The notes beneath the pieces were generated by a model, which had not been told where the DNA came from, searched no databases, and saw nothing but the letters and a program-made list of their open reading frames with translations. From the NCBI GenBank assembly GCA_035628135.1, contig DASPKM010000006.1:558001-622000 (forward strand): 64,000 nucleotides of DNA. The letters are read 5' to 3'. Below are positions 33,388 to 41,984 of the stretch, one piece after another; the first letter of the stretch is position 1; each line of letters begins with the position of its first letter. The stretch comes from DASPKM01 sp035628135. Lineage in GTDB: Bacteria > Bacteroidota > Bacteroidia > Chitinophagales > Chitinophagaceae. Both the position numbers and the translations under genes were made by a program.

Positions 33388-34914
33388 ATGAAAAATAATT
33401 TGGCTAAGACATTAGGAGAATTAAAGGCAAGCGGGTACCGGCCAAAAAGCGTGAAAGACGAGATCCGGCAAAACCTTATTGCAAAACTGGAAAACAAGGA
33501 GAACACTTTTTCAGGCATCGTGGGATACGAGGATTCTGTGATACCCGACGTGGAGCGCGCATTGCTTTCGCGCCATAATATTTTATTCCTCGGCTTGCGC
33601 GGGCAAGCCAAAACCAGGATGGCAAGGCAAATGACCGAGCTGCTGGATGAATACATTCCCGTAATAGCCGGCAGCGAAATAAATGACGACCCGCTGAATC
33701 CCATTTCGAAATACGCGAAAGACCTGGTTGTTGAAAAAGGCAACGAAACGCCCATCCAGTGGATACACCGCTCCCAACGCTATGGCGAAAAGCTGGCAAC
33801 GCCAGACGTGAGCGTGGCCGACCTGATCGGCGACATCGATCCCATCAAGGCCGCCAATCTCAGGCTAAGCTTCGCCGACGAAGGCGTGATCCATTACGGC
33901 ATCATACCCCGCAGCAACCGCGGCATCTTCGTGATCAATGAAATTCCCGACCTGCAGGCAAGGATACAGGTATCGCTGTTCAATATACTCGAAGAGGGAG
34001 ACGTGCAGATCCGCGGCTTTAAGCTAAGACTGCCATTGGACATCCTGTTTATTTTCACGGCTAACCCCGAGGACTATACGAACCGCGGCTCGATCGTAAC
34101 ACCCTTGAAAGACCGGATCGAAAGCCAGATACTGACACATTATCCCAAATCCATCGAAATGGCATTGGAGATCACCGAACAGGAAGCCAATGTATTGGAA
34201 GAACAAAAAATAAAAGTAAAGCTCAGCGATCTTGTTAAGCGCATCATCGAACAGGTATCGTTCGAAGCAAGGGGCAGCGAGTTTGTCGACAAGAAAAGCG
34301 GCGTGAGCGCCCGCCTCAGCATCGCGGCTTATGAGAACGCGGTGAGCGCGGCGGAAAGAAGGGCCATCATCAATAAAGAAAAAGAAACGCAGGTGTGGGT
34401 CAGCGACCTTAGCGGCATTATTCCCTCTATTACAGGGAAGATAGAACTGGTGTACGAAGGAGAGCAGGAAGGCCCTTACCAGGTGGCATTGAACCTGATG
34501 GACAAGGCCCTGCGCTCGCAGTTTGCGCTGTATTTTCCCAACCCCGACCAGGTGAAAAAAAGAAAGGGCAAGGAAGGACAGCCGGCGGAAAATCCTTACC
34601 GCTCCATTACCGAATGGTTCGATAAAGGCAATTCGCTGAACCTTTTCTTCAATATGAAGGATGCGGACAAGGTGCAGCAGTTGTACAAAGTGGATGGCCT
34701 GCACGCGTTCGTAAAAAAGCATTTCAAGCATACAAATGAAAAAGAGGCCGCGTTGCTGATGGAATTCGTGCTGCATGGGCTGTCGGCCTACTCGCTCATC
34801 AGCAAGAAGATCGTAGAAGGTAAGATCGAATTCAAGGACCTGATGGGCTCGATGCTGAATATTGGCACCGGCTCTGCTTACAATGAGGACGAGTACGATT
34901 TGGACGACCGGTGA
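33388..34914 (+). CDS. MoxR-type AAA+ ATPase (magnesium chelatase subunit-like)
   Basis: 508 residues. Walker A is G69-L-R-G-Q-A-K-T76, Walker B ends in I-N184-E185 (Asn in place of the usual Asp before Glu), and sensor 1 lies in F-T-A-N-P-E-D-Y-T-N-R-G. The pattern of P-N-S/R-N-R-G-I-F and L-F-N-I-L-E-E-G-D fits the MoxR/RavA/BchI branch. Such ATPases work with VWA proteins as assembly chaperones. The C-terminal 160 residues after the lid are not from a domain I know. It is 25 bp after the lipoprotein gene and overlaps the next frame (GTGA) by four bases. Confidence 0.92.
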   Translation: MKNNLAKTLGELKASGYRPKSVKDEIRQNLIAKLENKENTFSGIVGYEDSVIPDVERALLSRHNILFLGLRGQAKTRMARQMTELLDEYIPVIAGSEINDDPLNPISKYAKDLVVEKGNETPIQWIHRSQRYGEKLATPDVSVADLIGDIDPIKAANLRLSFADEGVIHYGIIPRSNRGIFVINEIPDLQARIQVSLFNILEEGDVQIRGFKLRLPLDILFIFTANPEDYTNRGSIVTPLKDRIESQILTHYPKSIEMALEITEQEANVLEEQKIKVKLSDLVKRIIEQVSFEARGSEFVDKKSGVSARLSIAAYENAVSAAERRAIINKEKETQVWVSDLSGIIPSITGKIELVYEGEQEGPYQVALNLMDKALRSQFALYFPNPDQVKKRKGKEGQPAENPYRSITEWFDKGNSLNLFFNMKDADKVQQLYKVDGLHAFVKKHFKHTNEKEAALLMEFVLHGLSAYSLISKKIVEGKIEFKDLMGSMLNIGTGSAYNEDEYDLDDR

Positions 34915-34949
34915 CCAGCAGCGAATTGCACCCTAAACGCCGATATAAT

Positions 34950-36104
34950 ATGCTATCGATCCGAAGGTTACTCCCAGCTTTGCTGGCCGGATTGTTATTC
35001 GCCCTGTTTTGCCCGGCACAGCAGCCACAGCCAGGAATAGCCGAAATTGAAAAATTTGTAGACAACCTCCCGAAAAACAACGCCAATACGGCCAAGGACC
35101 TGGCCGCCACGCTGAATGCCTACGGGTTCAGGAAAGAAGCGGGGCTGCGCGGTTGTTTTTATTGGATGATGAAGAACCTGAAATACGATTACAAGGACAC
35201 CGCTTTTATACAAGAGCACTATTACGACCATTCCGCCATCATTCGCAACGTATTGTCCGGCAGGGGCACTATCTGTTTCGGGTATGCGCTGTTGTTCAAC
35301 AGGCTTGCGCAGGAATTAGGATACCAGTCGTACGTTGTAACTGGCTATGTAAAGCAGATGGAGAAAGAATCTACCACCGGGCACGCCTGGGTGGCGGTAA
35401 AAATGGATACCAGCTGGTACATGTTCGATCCTACCTGGGGCCAACGGAAGGAATTACCATTGGCCGGTTCCGTCAAGCATATTGAATACAGTTATTTTAA
35501 AGTGAAGCCCGAAGCATTCCTCGAAGACCATATTCCTTACGACCCGCTGTGGCAGTTTACGTACTATCCTGTTTCGCACAAGAAGTTCAGTACAGGCGCT
35601 GACCCGCGTCCTGCGCGGTTTTTCCGGTTCGAGGATTCGCTGGTACGGCATTTTGCAAAGAACGATTCGCAGCAAAAAACAGACGAGTTGCGCAGGATAC
35701 TGGATTCAGACCAAATAAGCGCGGTGCTGGCTGATTACATTTTCGTTTTGGCAGCGCATTGCAACGACCTTAGGACAGAATACCTGGTGCGCGACCGCAT
35801 CATGCGGGATAGTAAAAAGTACGCCGTTGCAGATTCATTGTTCAGTGCCGGGTCATGGAGAGGTCAATTTGCAGAGATCATGGAACGGGACATGAGCACT
35901 GCTTCGCAGGCAAACAAAGAAATCATCAAAAAACGCATGAAGCCATACCTTGACACCGCCGTAACGGTATTGCAATTGGCGGTCAACAGTATTAACGACG
36001 TGATCAATGAAGGAGGCGTATGGAGGGCATACTTCGTACGACTGCACGAACTGTATCGATTATATTATTATAGATACCTGGCGCTCAAAAGCGATTATGA
36101 GTGA
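34950..36104 (+). CDS. Exported transglutaminase-like cysteine protein
   Basis: 384 residues from ATG 34950. The frame also opens with GTG at 34911, which overlaps the ATPase stop (GTGA); the ATG is chosen because it begins the signal peptide (about 1-23). The catalytic triad of the transglutaminase-like fold is intact: Cys109 (G-T-I-C-F-G-Y-A), His145 (T-G-H-A-W-V-A-V) and Asp160 (M-F-D-P-T-W-G). The C-terminal half is helical. Bacterial members are proteases, amidases or crosslinkers of the envelope. MoxR-VWA-transglutaminase neighbourhoods are known from other bacteria and suggest the protein is a client or an effector of the ATPase system. Confidence 0.9.
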   Translation: MLSIRRLLPALLAGLLFALFCPAQQPQPGIAEIEKFVDNLPKNNANTAKDLAATLNAYGFRKEAGLRGCFYWMMKNLKYDYKDTAFIQEHYYDHSAIIRNVLSGRGTICFGYALLFNRLAQELGYQSYVVTGYVKQMEKESTTGHAWVAVKMDTSWYMFDPTWGQRKELPLAGSVKHIEYSYFKVKPEAFLEDHIPYDPLWQFTYYPVSHKKFSTGADPRPARFFRFEDSLVRHFAKNDSQQKTDELRRILDSDQISAVLADYIFVLAAHCNDLRTEYLVRDRIMRDSKKYAVADSLFSAGSWRGQFAEIMERDMSTASQANKEIIKKRMKPYLDTAVTVLQLAVNSINDVINEGGVWRAYFVRLHELYRLYYYRYLALKSDYE

Positions 36105-36156
36105 AGGCCCGGTGCACTGGCATAAAATTTTTATAGCAAAAGATAAATAATATAGA

Positions 36157-36924
36157 ATGCTTCCCATTGGCGATGACAATTCCGATCGGACCAGGACACC
36201 CTTCATCAATTACCTGCTGATAGCCCTGAACATATTGGTATTTGTTTATTTCCAACAAACGGGAGACAATGCATTCACATACTCCTACTCTACCGTTCCT
36301 GCAGAGATCGTAACGGGACAGGACATTGTAACACGCGCGCAAGTTGAAATAGATCCATATACAGGCCAGCGTTTTTTGCGGCCGCCGCTAGGTGAAACCA
36401 GGGTACATGTGTGGCTCACGCTGATCATTTCCATGTTCATGCACGGCGGTTGGGCGCACCTGGGAGGTAACATGCTTTATCTCTGGGTGTTTGGGGACAA
36501 TATCGAGAACAGGCTGGGCCATATGCGCTACCTTTTCTTTTACCTGCTTACGGGGGTCATCGCATCGCTTACGCATGTGTTCAGCACAAAAGTATTGGGA
36601 CACGACATGCTCATTCCGAGCCTCGGGGCTTCGGGCGCCATCTCCGGCATATTGGGCGCATACATCCTGTTATATCCCACGCGCAGGGTGCACGTGTTTT
36701 TTGTGTTCACCATCATATCTGTGCCGGCCCTGCTTGCGCTGGGCATCTGGATAGTATTCCAGATCATCAATGGCATGGGTGCGCTTGGTGGAAGCGAGGC
36801 TGGTGGCGTTGCATACGCGGCGCATATCGGCGGCTTCTTTGCGGGATTGTTGCTGATTAAATTCTTTGTGCCCCCTGGAGGAGCGCCAGCACCGGTGCGA
36901 AGAAGGCAATACAGGGAATGGTGA
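36157..36924 (+). CDS. Rhomboid-family intramembrane serine protease
   Basis: 255 residues with about six transmembrane segments. The catalytic dyad is Ser159 in G-A-S-G (157-160) and His223 in A-Y-A-A-H-I-G-G-F. The loop M-H-G-G-W-A-H-L-G-G-N-M, with His101 and Asn105 that shape the oxyanion hole, is also intact. Rhomboids cut transmembrane helices inside the membrane. It lies 52 bp after the transglutaminase gene in the same direction, so it may belong to the operon; its substrate is not known. Its stop codon is inside the arm of a hairpin. Confidence 0.92.
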   Translation: MLPIGDDNSDRTRTPFINYLLIALNILVFVYFQQTGDNAFTYSYSTVPAEIVTGQDIVTRAQVEIDPYTGQRFLRPPLGETRVHVWLTLIISMFMHGGWAHLGGNMLYLWVFGDNIENRLGHMRYLFFYLLTGVIASLTHVFSTKVLGHDMLIPSLGASGAISGILGAYILLYPTRRVHVFFVFTIISVPALLALGIWIVFQIINGMGALGGSEAGGVAYAAHIGGFFAGLLLIKFFVPPGGAPAPVRRRQYREW

Positions 36925-36953
36925 GTTGTGAGTTGTCACTACTCACTACTCAC
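36921..36953. terminator. Bidirectional hairpin between rhomboid and murB genes
   Basis: GTGAGTTGTGAGT (36921-36933) pairs with ACTCACTACTCAC (36941-36953) over 13 bp with one mismatch; the loop is 7 nt. It lies between two convergent genes, so it could end both transcripts, but it has no clear T-run. Confidence 0.6.
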
Positions 36954-37967
36954 AATATTCACCTCCCGCTCCAATAGTACCCCAAACTTGTCCTGCACGC
37001 TTCTAAGTATCTCTTCGCTGAGATCATAGATCTCCTTGCCAGTTGCGTCGCCGTAATTTACCAACACCAGTGCTTGTTGCGAATGACAGCCTGCGTCACC
37101 TTTGCGGATGCCCTTCCACCCGCATTGCTCTATCAACCAGCCCGCGGCAAGTTTTACGGCATCATCGCCTACCTTATATGCTATGATAGAAGGAAATTTC
37201 TTTTTCAATCCATCGAAAAAAGACAGTGAAATGGTGGGATTCTTGAAAAAACTTCCAGCATTGCCCAACACATCAGGATCAGGCAATTTAGATGAACGGA
37301 TATTGATGACTGCCTGCGAAATGGCCGCAATCGAAAGTTCCTGCACGCCCATTTTTTTCAACTCCTGCTCTATGGCGCCGTAACTGGTATTGAATTTCGG
37401 TTGCTTGTTCAGGCGGAATGTAACACTGAGTATCGCAAATTCATTTTTATGCCTTTTCTTAAACACGCTGTCCCTGTACCCGAACTCACAATCATTGAGT
37501 GAAAATGTATGCACGGATTTTTCCTGCAGGTGCATTGCTTCCAGGCTGTGAAACACTTCTTTCAACTCTACCCCATATGCCCCGATATTCTGCATCGGCG
37601 ATGCGCCCACGCTCCCCGGTATCAAGGATAAATTTTCTACACCCGCCAGGTTGTTGGCAATACAGTGCATCACAAAACGATGCCAGTTTTCTCCCGCCCC
37701 TACTTTCAGGTAAACATAGTCGGCGTCTTCGCGCACTTGTTCTATTGCGGCAATATCATTTTTCAGTACGAGGCCGTTATAATCACCCGTTAAAAGAATA
37801 TTGCTGCCGCCTCCCAGTATCAACAGGTTGCTGCCTGGCAACAGCGATGCGCGCTCAGCCAACAAAGCTTCCAAAGAAGCCGCACCGGAAAAGCTTGCGA
37901 AATACCGGGCATATACATCGGTATGAAAAGTATGGAGGTGCTTAAGCGGAATATTTTCTGCGAACAT
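36939..37967 (-). CDS. murB: UDP-N-acetylmuramate dehydrogenase MurB
   Basis: 342 residues from ATG 37965-37967 (an upstream in-frame start exists at 38003), the same length as E. coli MurB. It reduces UDP-GlcNAc-enolpyruvate to UDP-MurNAc in peptidoglycan synthesis, with FAD. The FAD-binding G-G-G-S-N-I-L-L, I-P-G-S-V-G-A-S-P-M-Q-N-I-G-A-Y-G-V-E with the flavin-binding Arg-rich loop, the catalytic-type Ser in G-N-A-G-S-F-F-K-N-P and the C-terminal Glu in L-E-R-E-V-N-I-V are all present. Type I MurB by length and the C-terminal insertion. Confidence 0.96.
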   Translation of the reverse strand: MFAENIPLKHLHTFHTDVYARYFASFSGAASLEALLAERASLLPGSNLLILGGGSNILLTGDYNGLVLKNDIAAIEQVREDADYVYLKVGAGENWHRFVMHCIANNLAGVENLSLIPGSVGASPMQNIGAYGVELKEVFHSLEAMHLQEKSVHTFSLNDCEFGYRDSVFKKRHKNEFAILSVTFRLNKQPKFNTSYGAIEQELKKMGVQELSIAAISQAVINIRSSKLPDPDVLGNAGSFFKNPTISLSFFDGLKKKFPSIIAYKVGDDAVKLAAGWLIEQCGWKGIRKGDAGCHSQQALVLVNYGDATGKEIYDLSEEILRSVQDKFGVLLEREVNIVSSE

Positions 37968-38040
37968 ATGTATACTGCTTTGCGGTTGGGCTACGCGAAG
38001 CAAGGCAGAATGGTCAATAGTACCAAATATTTAACCAGGC

Positions 38041-40482
38041 TTACACCGGGTCTACATCGGGAATTACGACAACACTCTTAAAACGTTTGTTGTTATAGAG
38101 TGCAATGGCGCCCTGCCGTATGGCTTGCTTGGCGCGGGTGATCAGGCCTGTGTCCTTGGGCAGCTTCAGCAAAAGGTCCATCAGGTATTGATTGCGCACG
38201 CGGCCAACAGCGGGTCGCGCCGGTCCCACAATATAATTACCGAAATCTTTCTCCAGCAAGCCGGCAAAAGTTACCGCCGCATCCTGTACAATGTCCTTCA
38301 TCTTATGGCGAAAGCTTACCAGTATCAATCGCGCGTAAGGAGGATAGCCATATTGCTGCCGGTACTCGATCTCGAACTCGAAAAACAATTTGTAATTGTG
38401 CTGCTGCACAAATTGCAATACGGGATGCGTGGTGTTGGCTGCCTGTATCATCACCCTGCCCTGCTTGTCCTTGCGGCCGGCGCGGCCGCTCACCTGTTCC
38501 ATCAATTGAAAAGCGCGTTCGTATACCCGGAAGTCGGGAAAGTTCAATAAACTGTCGGCATCAAGAATGCCAACCAGCTCTACGTTCTCGAAATCCAATC
38601 CTTTTACCACCATCTGAGTGCCTACCAGCATGTCCACGCGGTTTTGCTCGAATAGCTGAATGAGCTGGTCATGTGCGTGCTTGCCGCGCAGGCTGTCGAC
38701 GTCCATGCGCGCGATCCTTGCGCCCGGAAAGGTTTCTTCCAGTTCCTCTTCTATCCTTTCCGTTCCAAAATTGCGCTGTATGAATTTATAATTGTGGCAC
38801 TGCGCACAAGTTTGCACGGGAGGATAGGTAGTGCCGCAATAGTGGCAATGCAGTTTATTGGTGATCTTGTGAAAATTCAGGCTCACATCGCAATACTTGC
38901 ATTTGGGTATCCATCCGCAGGTCTCACAAACCTGGTAAGGGGAATAACCCCGCCGGTTCTGGAAGAGTATCACCTGTTTTTGCTGTTGTATGGTTTGATT
39001 GATGGATTCCTGCAGTTGGGGTGTCACAATCACTTTCGTGCGCTCCTTCGATATGATTTTTTTTGTATCGATGATCTCGATGGCGGGCATTTCCAACCCT
39101 GCATAACGCTCGGTTAATTCAACGAGGCCATATTTACCTGTAATGGCATTGTGATAGGTTTCGACAGATGGCGTGGCGCTGCCCAGCAGTACTTTGGCAT
39201 TGCACAATGATGCATAATACACCGCGGCGTCGCGCGCATGGTACCGCGGGGCGGGGTCTTGCTGTTTGTAGGAAGCATCGTGCTCCTCGTCTACTATCAC
39301 CAGCCCCAGGTTATGAAAAGGAAGAAATAAGGAAGACCGCGCACCGAGAATGATGGCCAGCTCTCCCGTACGGATCTTATTCCATATCTCCACGCGTTCA
39401 TTCTGGTTGAACTTGCTGTGATAAATACCGATGTACCCACCAAAATGTTGTTGCAACCTTCGTATGATCTGCGATGTTAGCGCTATCTCCGGCAGCAGGT
39501 ATAATACCTGCTTGCGCTGTTGTATGTATTGTTCAATAATTTTAATATACAGCAATGTCTTGCCGCTGGAGGTTACGCCGTGCAGCAGGCAAACGGCGTG
39601 CGTGTTAAAAGATGCCTGTACCTGGTCCAGCGCTTCGCGCTGGGCATCGGTGAGCGTGAAACCGATGTTTACGTTTCGCGGGGCGTATGACATACGGTCT
39701 ACCCGCCTGTTTTGCAGCAGCAATACACCTTTCTCTGTAAGTCCTTTCAATTGCGCATCCGAAGCGCCGCTTTTTTTAAGGAGCTCGGATTTGGTCACTT
39801 CCCCTTCGGCTTTTGAGAGATGAATATAGCTTAGCAACAGCTCGAGTTGTTTGGGGGCGCGTGCCCAATTGTTCACCAGCTCTTCCAGTTGTGCCTCGTC
39901 ATTGTATTTCGGATCGAGCAATACAAAAGTTTCTTTTTTCGGTTTGTATGTTTCTTTAAGGCTTTCCCATACGAAGCACACCTTTTTTTCGATCAGTTTT
40001 TTAATGATGGGGTATACGTTCGAGGAATCCAGTATCTGCTGCACTTCGGGCACTTTCAATTCTTTTTTTATCAGCAGTGCTTCTGCTACCAGGTACTCAT
40101 CGTGGTCGAGCGCTGAAAAATCATCGCCATACTCATCGTTGTACACAATAATGGTTTCGCTGCTTAACTTAAAATGGGCGGGCAGCGCCGCAGCCATTAC
40201 TTCACCTTCGCTGCACATGTAGTATTGGGCCACCCATTCCCAGAGTTTCAATTGCAGCTCATGCACTACGGGAGTGGTGTCGAGCACATTCAGAATGTCT
40301 TTTGCTTCCAGTTCGGGAGGCTTTTGGTGGTGCAGTTTTTTTACAATGCCCGCGTAACGTTTGTTCTTGCCCAGTTCTACCTCTACCCTGCAGCCGGGTT
40401 GCACGCTTTCCTGCAGGTGGGCTGGAATGGACCATGTATAGGTTTTCGGAAGTGCTAATGGTATGATGATGTCAGCGTACAA
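38041..40482 (-). CDS. priA: Primosomal protein N' (replication restart helicase PriA)
   Basis: 813 residues. PriA reloads the replisome at stalled forks. Walker A is G-V-T-S-S-G-K-T (302-309), the DEAH-type box is D-E-E-H (398-401), and the zinc-binding region is present with C-E-T-C-G-W, C-K-Y-C, C-H-Y-C-G and C-A-Q-C pairs. The N-terminal DNA-binding domain starts with A-D-I-I-I-P-L-A-L-P-K-T-Y-T-W. Length and motif order are normal. Two GGCATTAA octamers of the dispersed repeat lie directly upstream of the start. Confidence 0.96.
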   Translation of the reverse strand: MYADIIIPLALPKTYTWSIPAHLQESVQPGCRVEVELGKNKRYAGIVKKLHHQKPPELEAKDILNVLDTTPVVHELQLKLWEWVAQYYMCSEGEVMAAALPAHFKLSSETIIVYNDEYGDDFSALDHDEYLVAEALLIKKELKVPEVQQILDSSNVYPIIKKLIEKKVCFVWESLKETYKPKKETFVLLDPKYNDEAQLEELVNNWARAPKQLELLLSYIHLSKAEGEVTKSELLKKSGASDAQLKGLTEKGVLLLQNRRVDRMSYAPRNVNIGFTLTDAQREALDQVQASFNTHAVCLLHGVTSSGKTLLYIKIIEQYIQQRKQVLYLLPEIALTSQIIRRLQQHFGGYIGIYHSKFNQNERVEIWNKIRTGELAIILGARSSLFLPFHNLGLVIVDEEHDASYKQQDPAPRYHARDAAVYYASLCNAKVLLGSATPSVETYHNAITGKYGLVELTERYAGLEMPAIEIIDTKKIISKERTKVIVTPQLQESINQTIQQQKQVILFQNRRGYSPYQVCETCGWIPKCKYCDVSLNFHKITNKLHCHYCGTTYPPVQTCAQCHNYKFIQRNFGTERIEEELEETFPGARIARMDVDSLRGKHAHDQLIQLFEQNRVDMLVGTQMVVKGLDFENVELVGILDADSLLNFPDFRVYERAFQLMEQVSGRAGRKDKQGRVMIQAANTTHPVLQFVQQHNYKLFFEFEIEYRQQYGYPPYARLILVSFRHKMKDIVQDAAVTFAGLLEKDFGNYIVGPARPAVGRVRNQYLMDLLLKLPKDTGLITRAKQAIRQGAIALYNNKRFKSVVVIPDVDPV

Positions 40483-40490
40483 ACGATTAA

Positions 40491-40623
40491 GGCATTAAGG
40501 CATTAAGTCAATAGGTCATTGGGTCATTAAGTAAAAAAACAAGAAATTGCAAATTAATCATTTACCCAATGACCCAATGACCCAATGACCCAATGACCCA
40601 ATGACCCAATGACCTATTGACTT
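40491..40623. repeat. Palindromic octamer-repeat element (copy 1)
   Basis: Left half (40491-40530): five 8-bp units (GGCATTAA twice, GTCAATAG, GTCATTGG, GTCATTAA). Right half (40564-40619): six perfect copies of ACCCAATG and one variant. The halves form a perfect 24-bp inverted repeat (40505-40528 and 40600-40623) around a 71-nt spacer. The right arm supplies the stop codon of the acyltransferase gene. The same word family occurs at 48005-48039, 49558-49643 and 59233-59264. Confidence 0.85.
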
Positions 40624-41402
40624 ACTGACTTCATAACAACCGGCGCTTTAATCCAACTTGCGCCATACTCAATTAATTTACGTTCCATGAGTTCGGACAC
40701 CTGTTGCTTCAACGCAGGTACGTCGCGCATCGTCAATCCCTGTACAGGTACAGGTTCCAGGAAAACAGACCTCGAACGGCCGGGATTAAGCGTAAAGATG
40801 CTACGGTAGTGCATGCGGTCGTATGCATTCAGGAAAAGCACGGGCCTGATGGGTGTTTGCGTTTCAATGGCAATGCGGAATGCACCGTCGTAAAACTCTT
40901 TGAGCGGCTTGCCGGTGGTATTGAAGGTGCCTTCGGGGAAAATAAAGATCGAAATATTCCGGCGCAGCACTGCTTTCATTTGCCGTACGCTTTTTGCCCT
41001 TGCTTCCGCATTGCTGCGGTCAACCTGTACCACAGCGTTCTTATAGATGTAGCCGAACACCGGTATTTTGCTCATTTCCGCCTTGCCGAGCGGCCTGATG
41101 GGCGTACGTAGTGTTTTTACAATTACCGGCGCATCGAGGTAGGAAATATGGTTGGCAACGTAAATGAACTGTTTGTCGCGCGACTCTTGTGTTTCATGGA
41201 TGTTTTTATGCATGATGCCCACCAGCGGGAACCAGCAATCGCCCCATAGCATGCACAGCCTGTAGATGGCGTTGCCGCCCCTGATGCGGCCGAAGAAAGA
41301 GGCGGTGAGCACAAAGGGAAAGATAACCAACATCAATGCCACAAAAACAAGGAATGCATAGATGCAGTAAATGATCCTGAAGGGTTTCAGCAATAGCTTC
41401 AT
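40614..41402 (-). CDS. 1-acyl-sn-glycerol-3-phosphate acyltransferase-like protein (PlsC family)
   Basis: 262 residues from ATG 41402, which is 4 bp after the stop of the DUF4258 gene; an alternative start at 41438 would overlap that gene by 32 bp. Two N-terminal transmembrane segments, then the acyltransferase motifs N-H-I-S-Y-L-D-A-P (H-x4-D) and F-P-E-G-T-F-N-T-T-G. It transfers acyl chains to lysophospholipid in the inner membrane. The last codons (V-S-Q and stop) lie in an arm of the repeat at 40491-40623, so the C-terminus is repeat-derived. Confidence 0.92.
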   Translation of the reverse strand: MKLLLKPFRIIYCIYAFLVFVALMLVIFPFVLTASFFGRIRGGNAIYRLCMLWGDCWFPLVGIMHKNIHETQESRDKQFIYVANHISYLDAPVIVKTLRTPIRPLGKAEMSKIPVFGYIYKNAVVQVDRSNAEARAKSVRQMKAVLRRNISIFIFPEGTFNTTGKPLKEFYDGAFRIAIETQTPIRPVLFLNAYDRMHYRSIFTLNPGRSRSVFLEPVPVQGLTMRDVPALKQQVSELMERKLIEYGASWIKAPVVMKSVSQ

Positions 41403-41406
41403 GGCA

Positions 41407-41856
41407 TCAACGCTCCTGGTTTTGGTATTTGACATCATCGCCGGGGCAATGGCATTGCCAGTCCTTACCGAGGTCGATGCAAGTGATGACTTTAGTGGTG
41501 CGGTCGCACTGCCCGAAAACGATGCGTACGTGCTGGTTGTCGTCCGTATATCCTTCTACCGCATACGTGGGGCATGGCTGGCCTTTAACGTTGCTTTTGC
41601 GGTAATTGATCTTGCCGTTCTGCATAATATCCTCTACTTCCAGCTGGGTTATTTCCCTGCATTCCATGCGGCAACGGGCGTGGTTGGTATACTGCAGGTA
41701 CGAAACCCTGCGGTCGAACCCGTGGTCGCGGTTCACCTTTTGGCCTGAAGCTGAACGGTTATCGGACCTTGCGTCGTTGCTGCGCGAACGCCAAAGCACC
41801 AATGCCAGGGCCAGCAACACCAGCAGCAATACGTATGTACCAGCTTTCGAACGCAT
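41407..41856 (-). CDS. Membrane-anchored DUF4258 protein
   Basis: 149 residues. One N-terminal transmembrane segment (about 8-22). The C-terminal part has the DUF4258 pattern H-A-R-C-R-M-E-C-R-E-I-T-x-x-E-V-x-x-I-M-x-N-G-K-I, with F-G-Q-C and T-C-I-D-L-G downstream. Several paired Cys residues suggest disulfides or metal binding. DUF4258 proteins are mostly uncharacterised; some have been linked to toxin-antitoxin contexts, but here the gene is in an operon with the acyltransferase gene. Function unknown. Confidence 0.8.
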   Translation of the reverse strand: MRSKAGTYVLLLVLLALALVLWRSRSNDARSDNRSASGQKVNRDHGFDRRVSYLQYTNHARCRMECREITQLEVEDIMQNGKINYRKSNVKGQPCPTYAVEGYTDDNQHVRIVFGQCDRTTKVITCIDLGKDWQCHCPGDDVKYQNQER

Positions 41857-41878
41857 CTGTATGCAAGATATGATTCAA

Positions 41879-41945
41879 TGTGCAAATGCGCGGATGCAGG
41901 GATGGAAGAAAAGGGCCTAAACGTCTGTGGGCGCGCATTTGCACA
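41879..41945. repeat. Inverted repeat of TGTGCAAATGCGCG words upstream of mtaB
   Basis: TGTGCAAATGCGCG (41879-41892) pairs perfectly over 14 bp with CGCGCATTTGCACA (41932-41945); a shorter further copy, CATTTGCACATT, follows at 41952-41963. It lies between the divergent DUF4258 and mtaB genes. A -7 element TACTTTTG (41970-41977) follows, 8 nt before the mtaB ATG. Confidence 0.7.
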
Positions 41946-41984
41946 GCTGCACATTTGCACATTAACCCGTACTTTTGCAGGCTC

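Noticed and set aside
40564..40619. Tandem ACCCAATG units as a CRISPR array
   Set aside because: Units are 8 bp without spacers and there are no cas genes; it is a simple tandem repeat.
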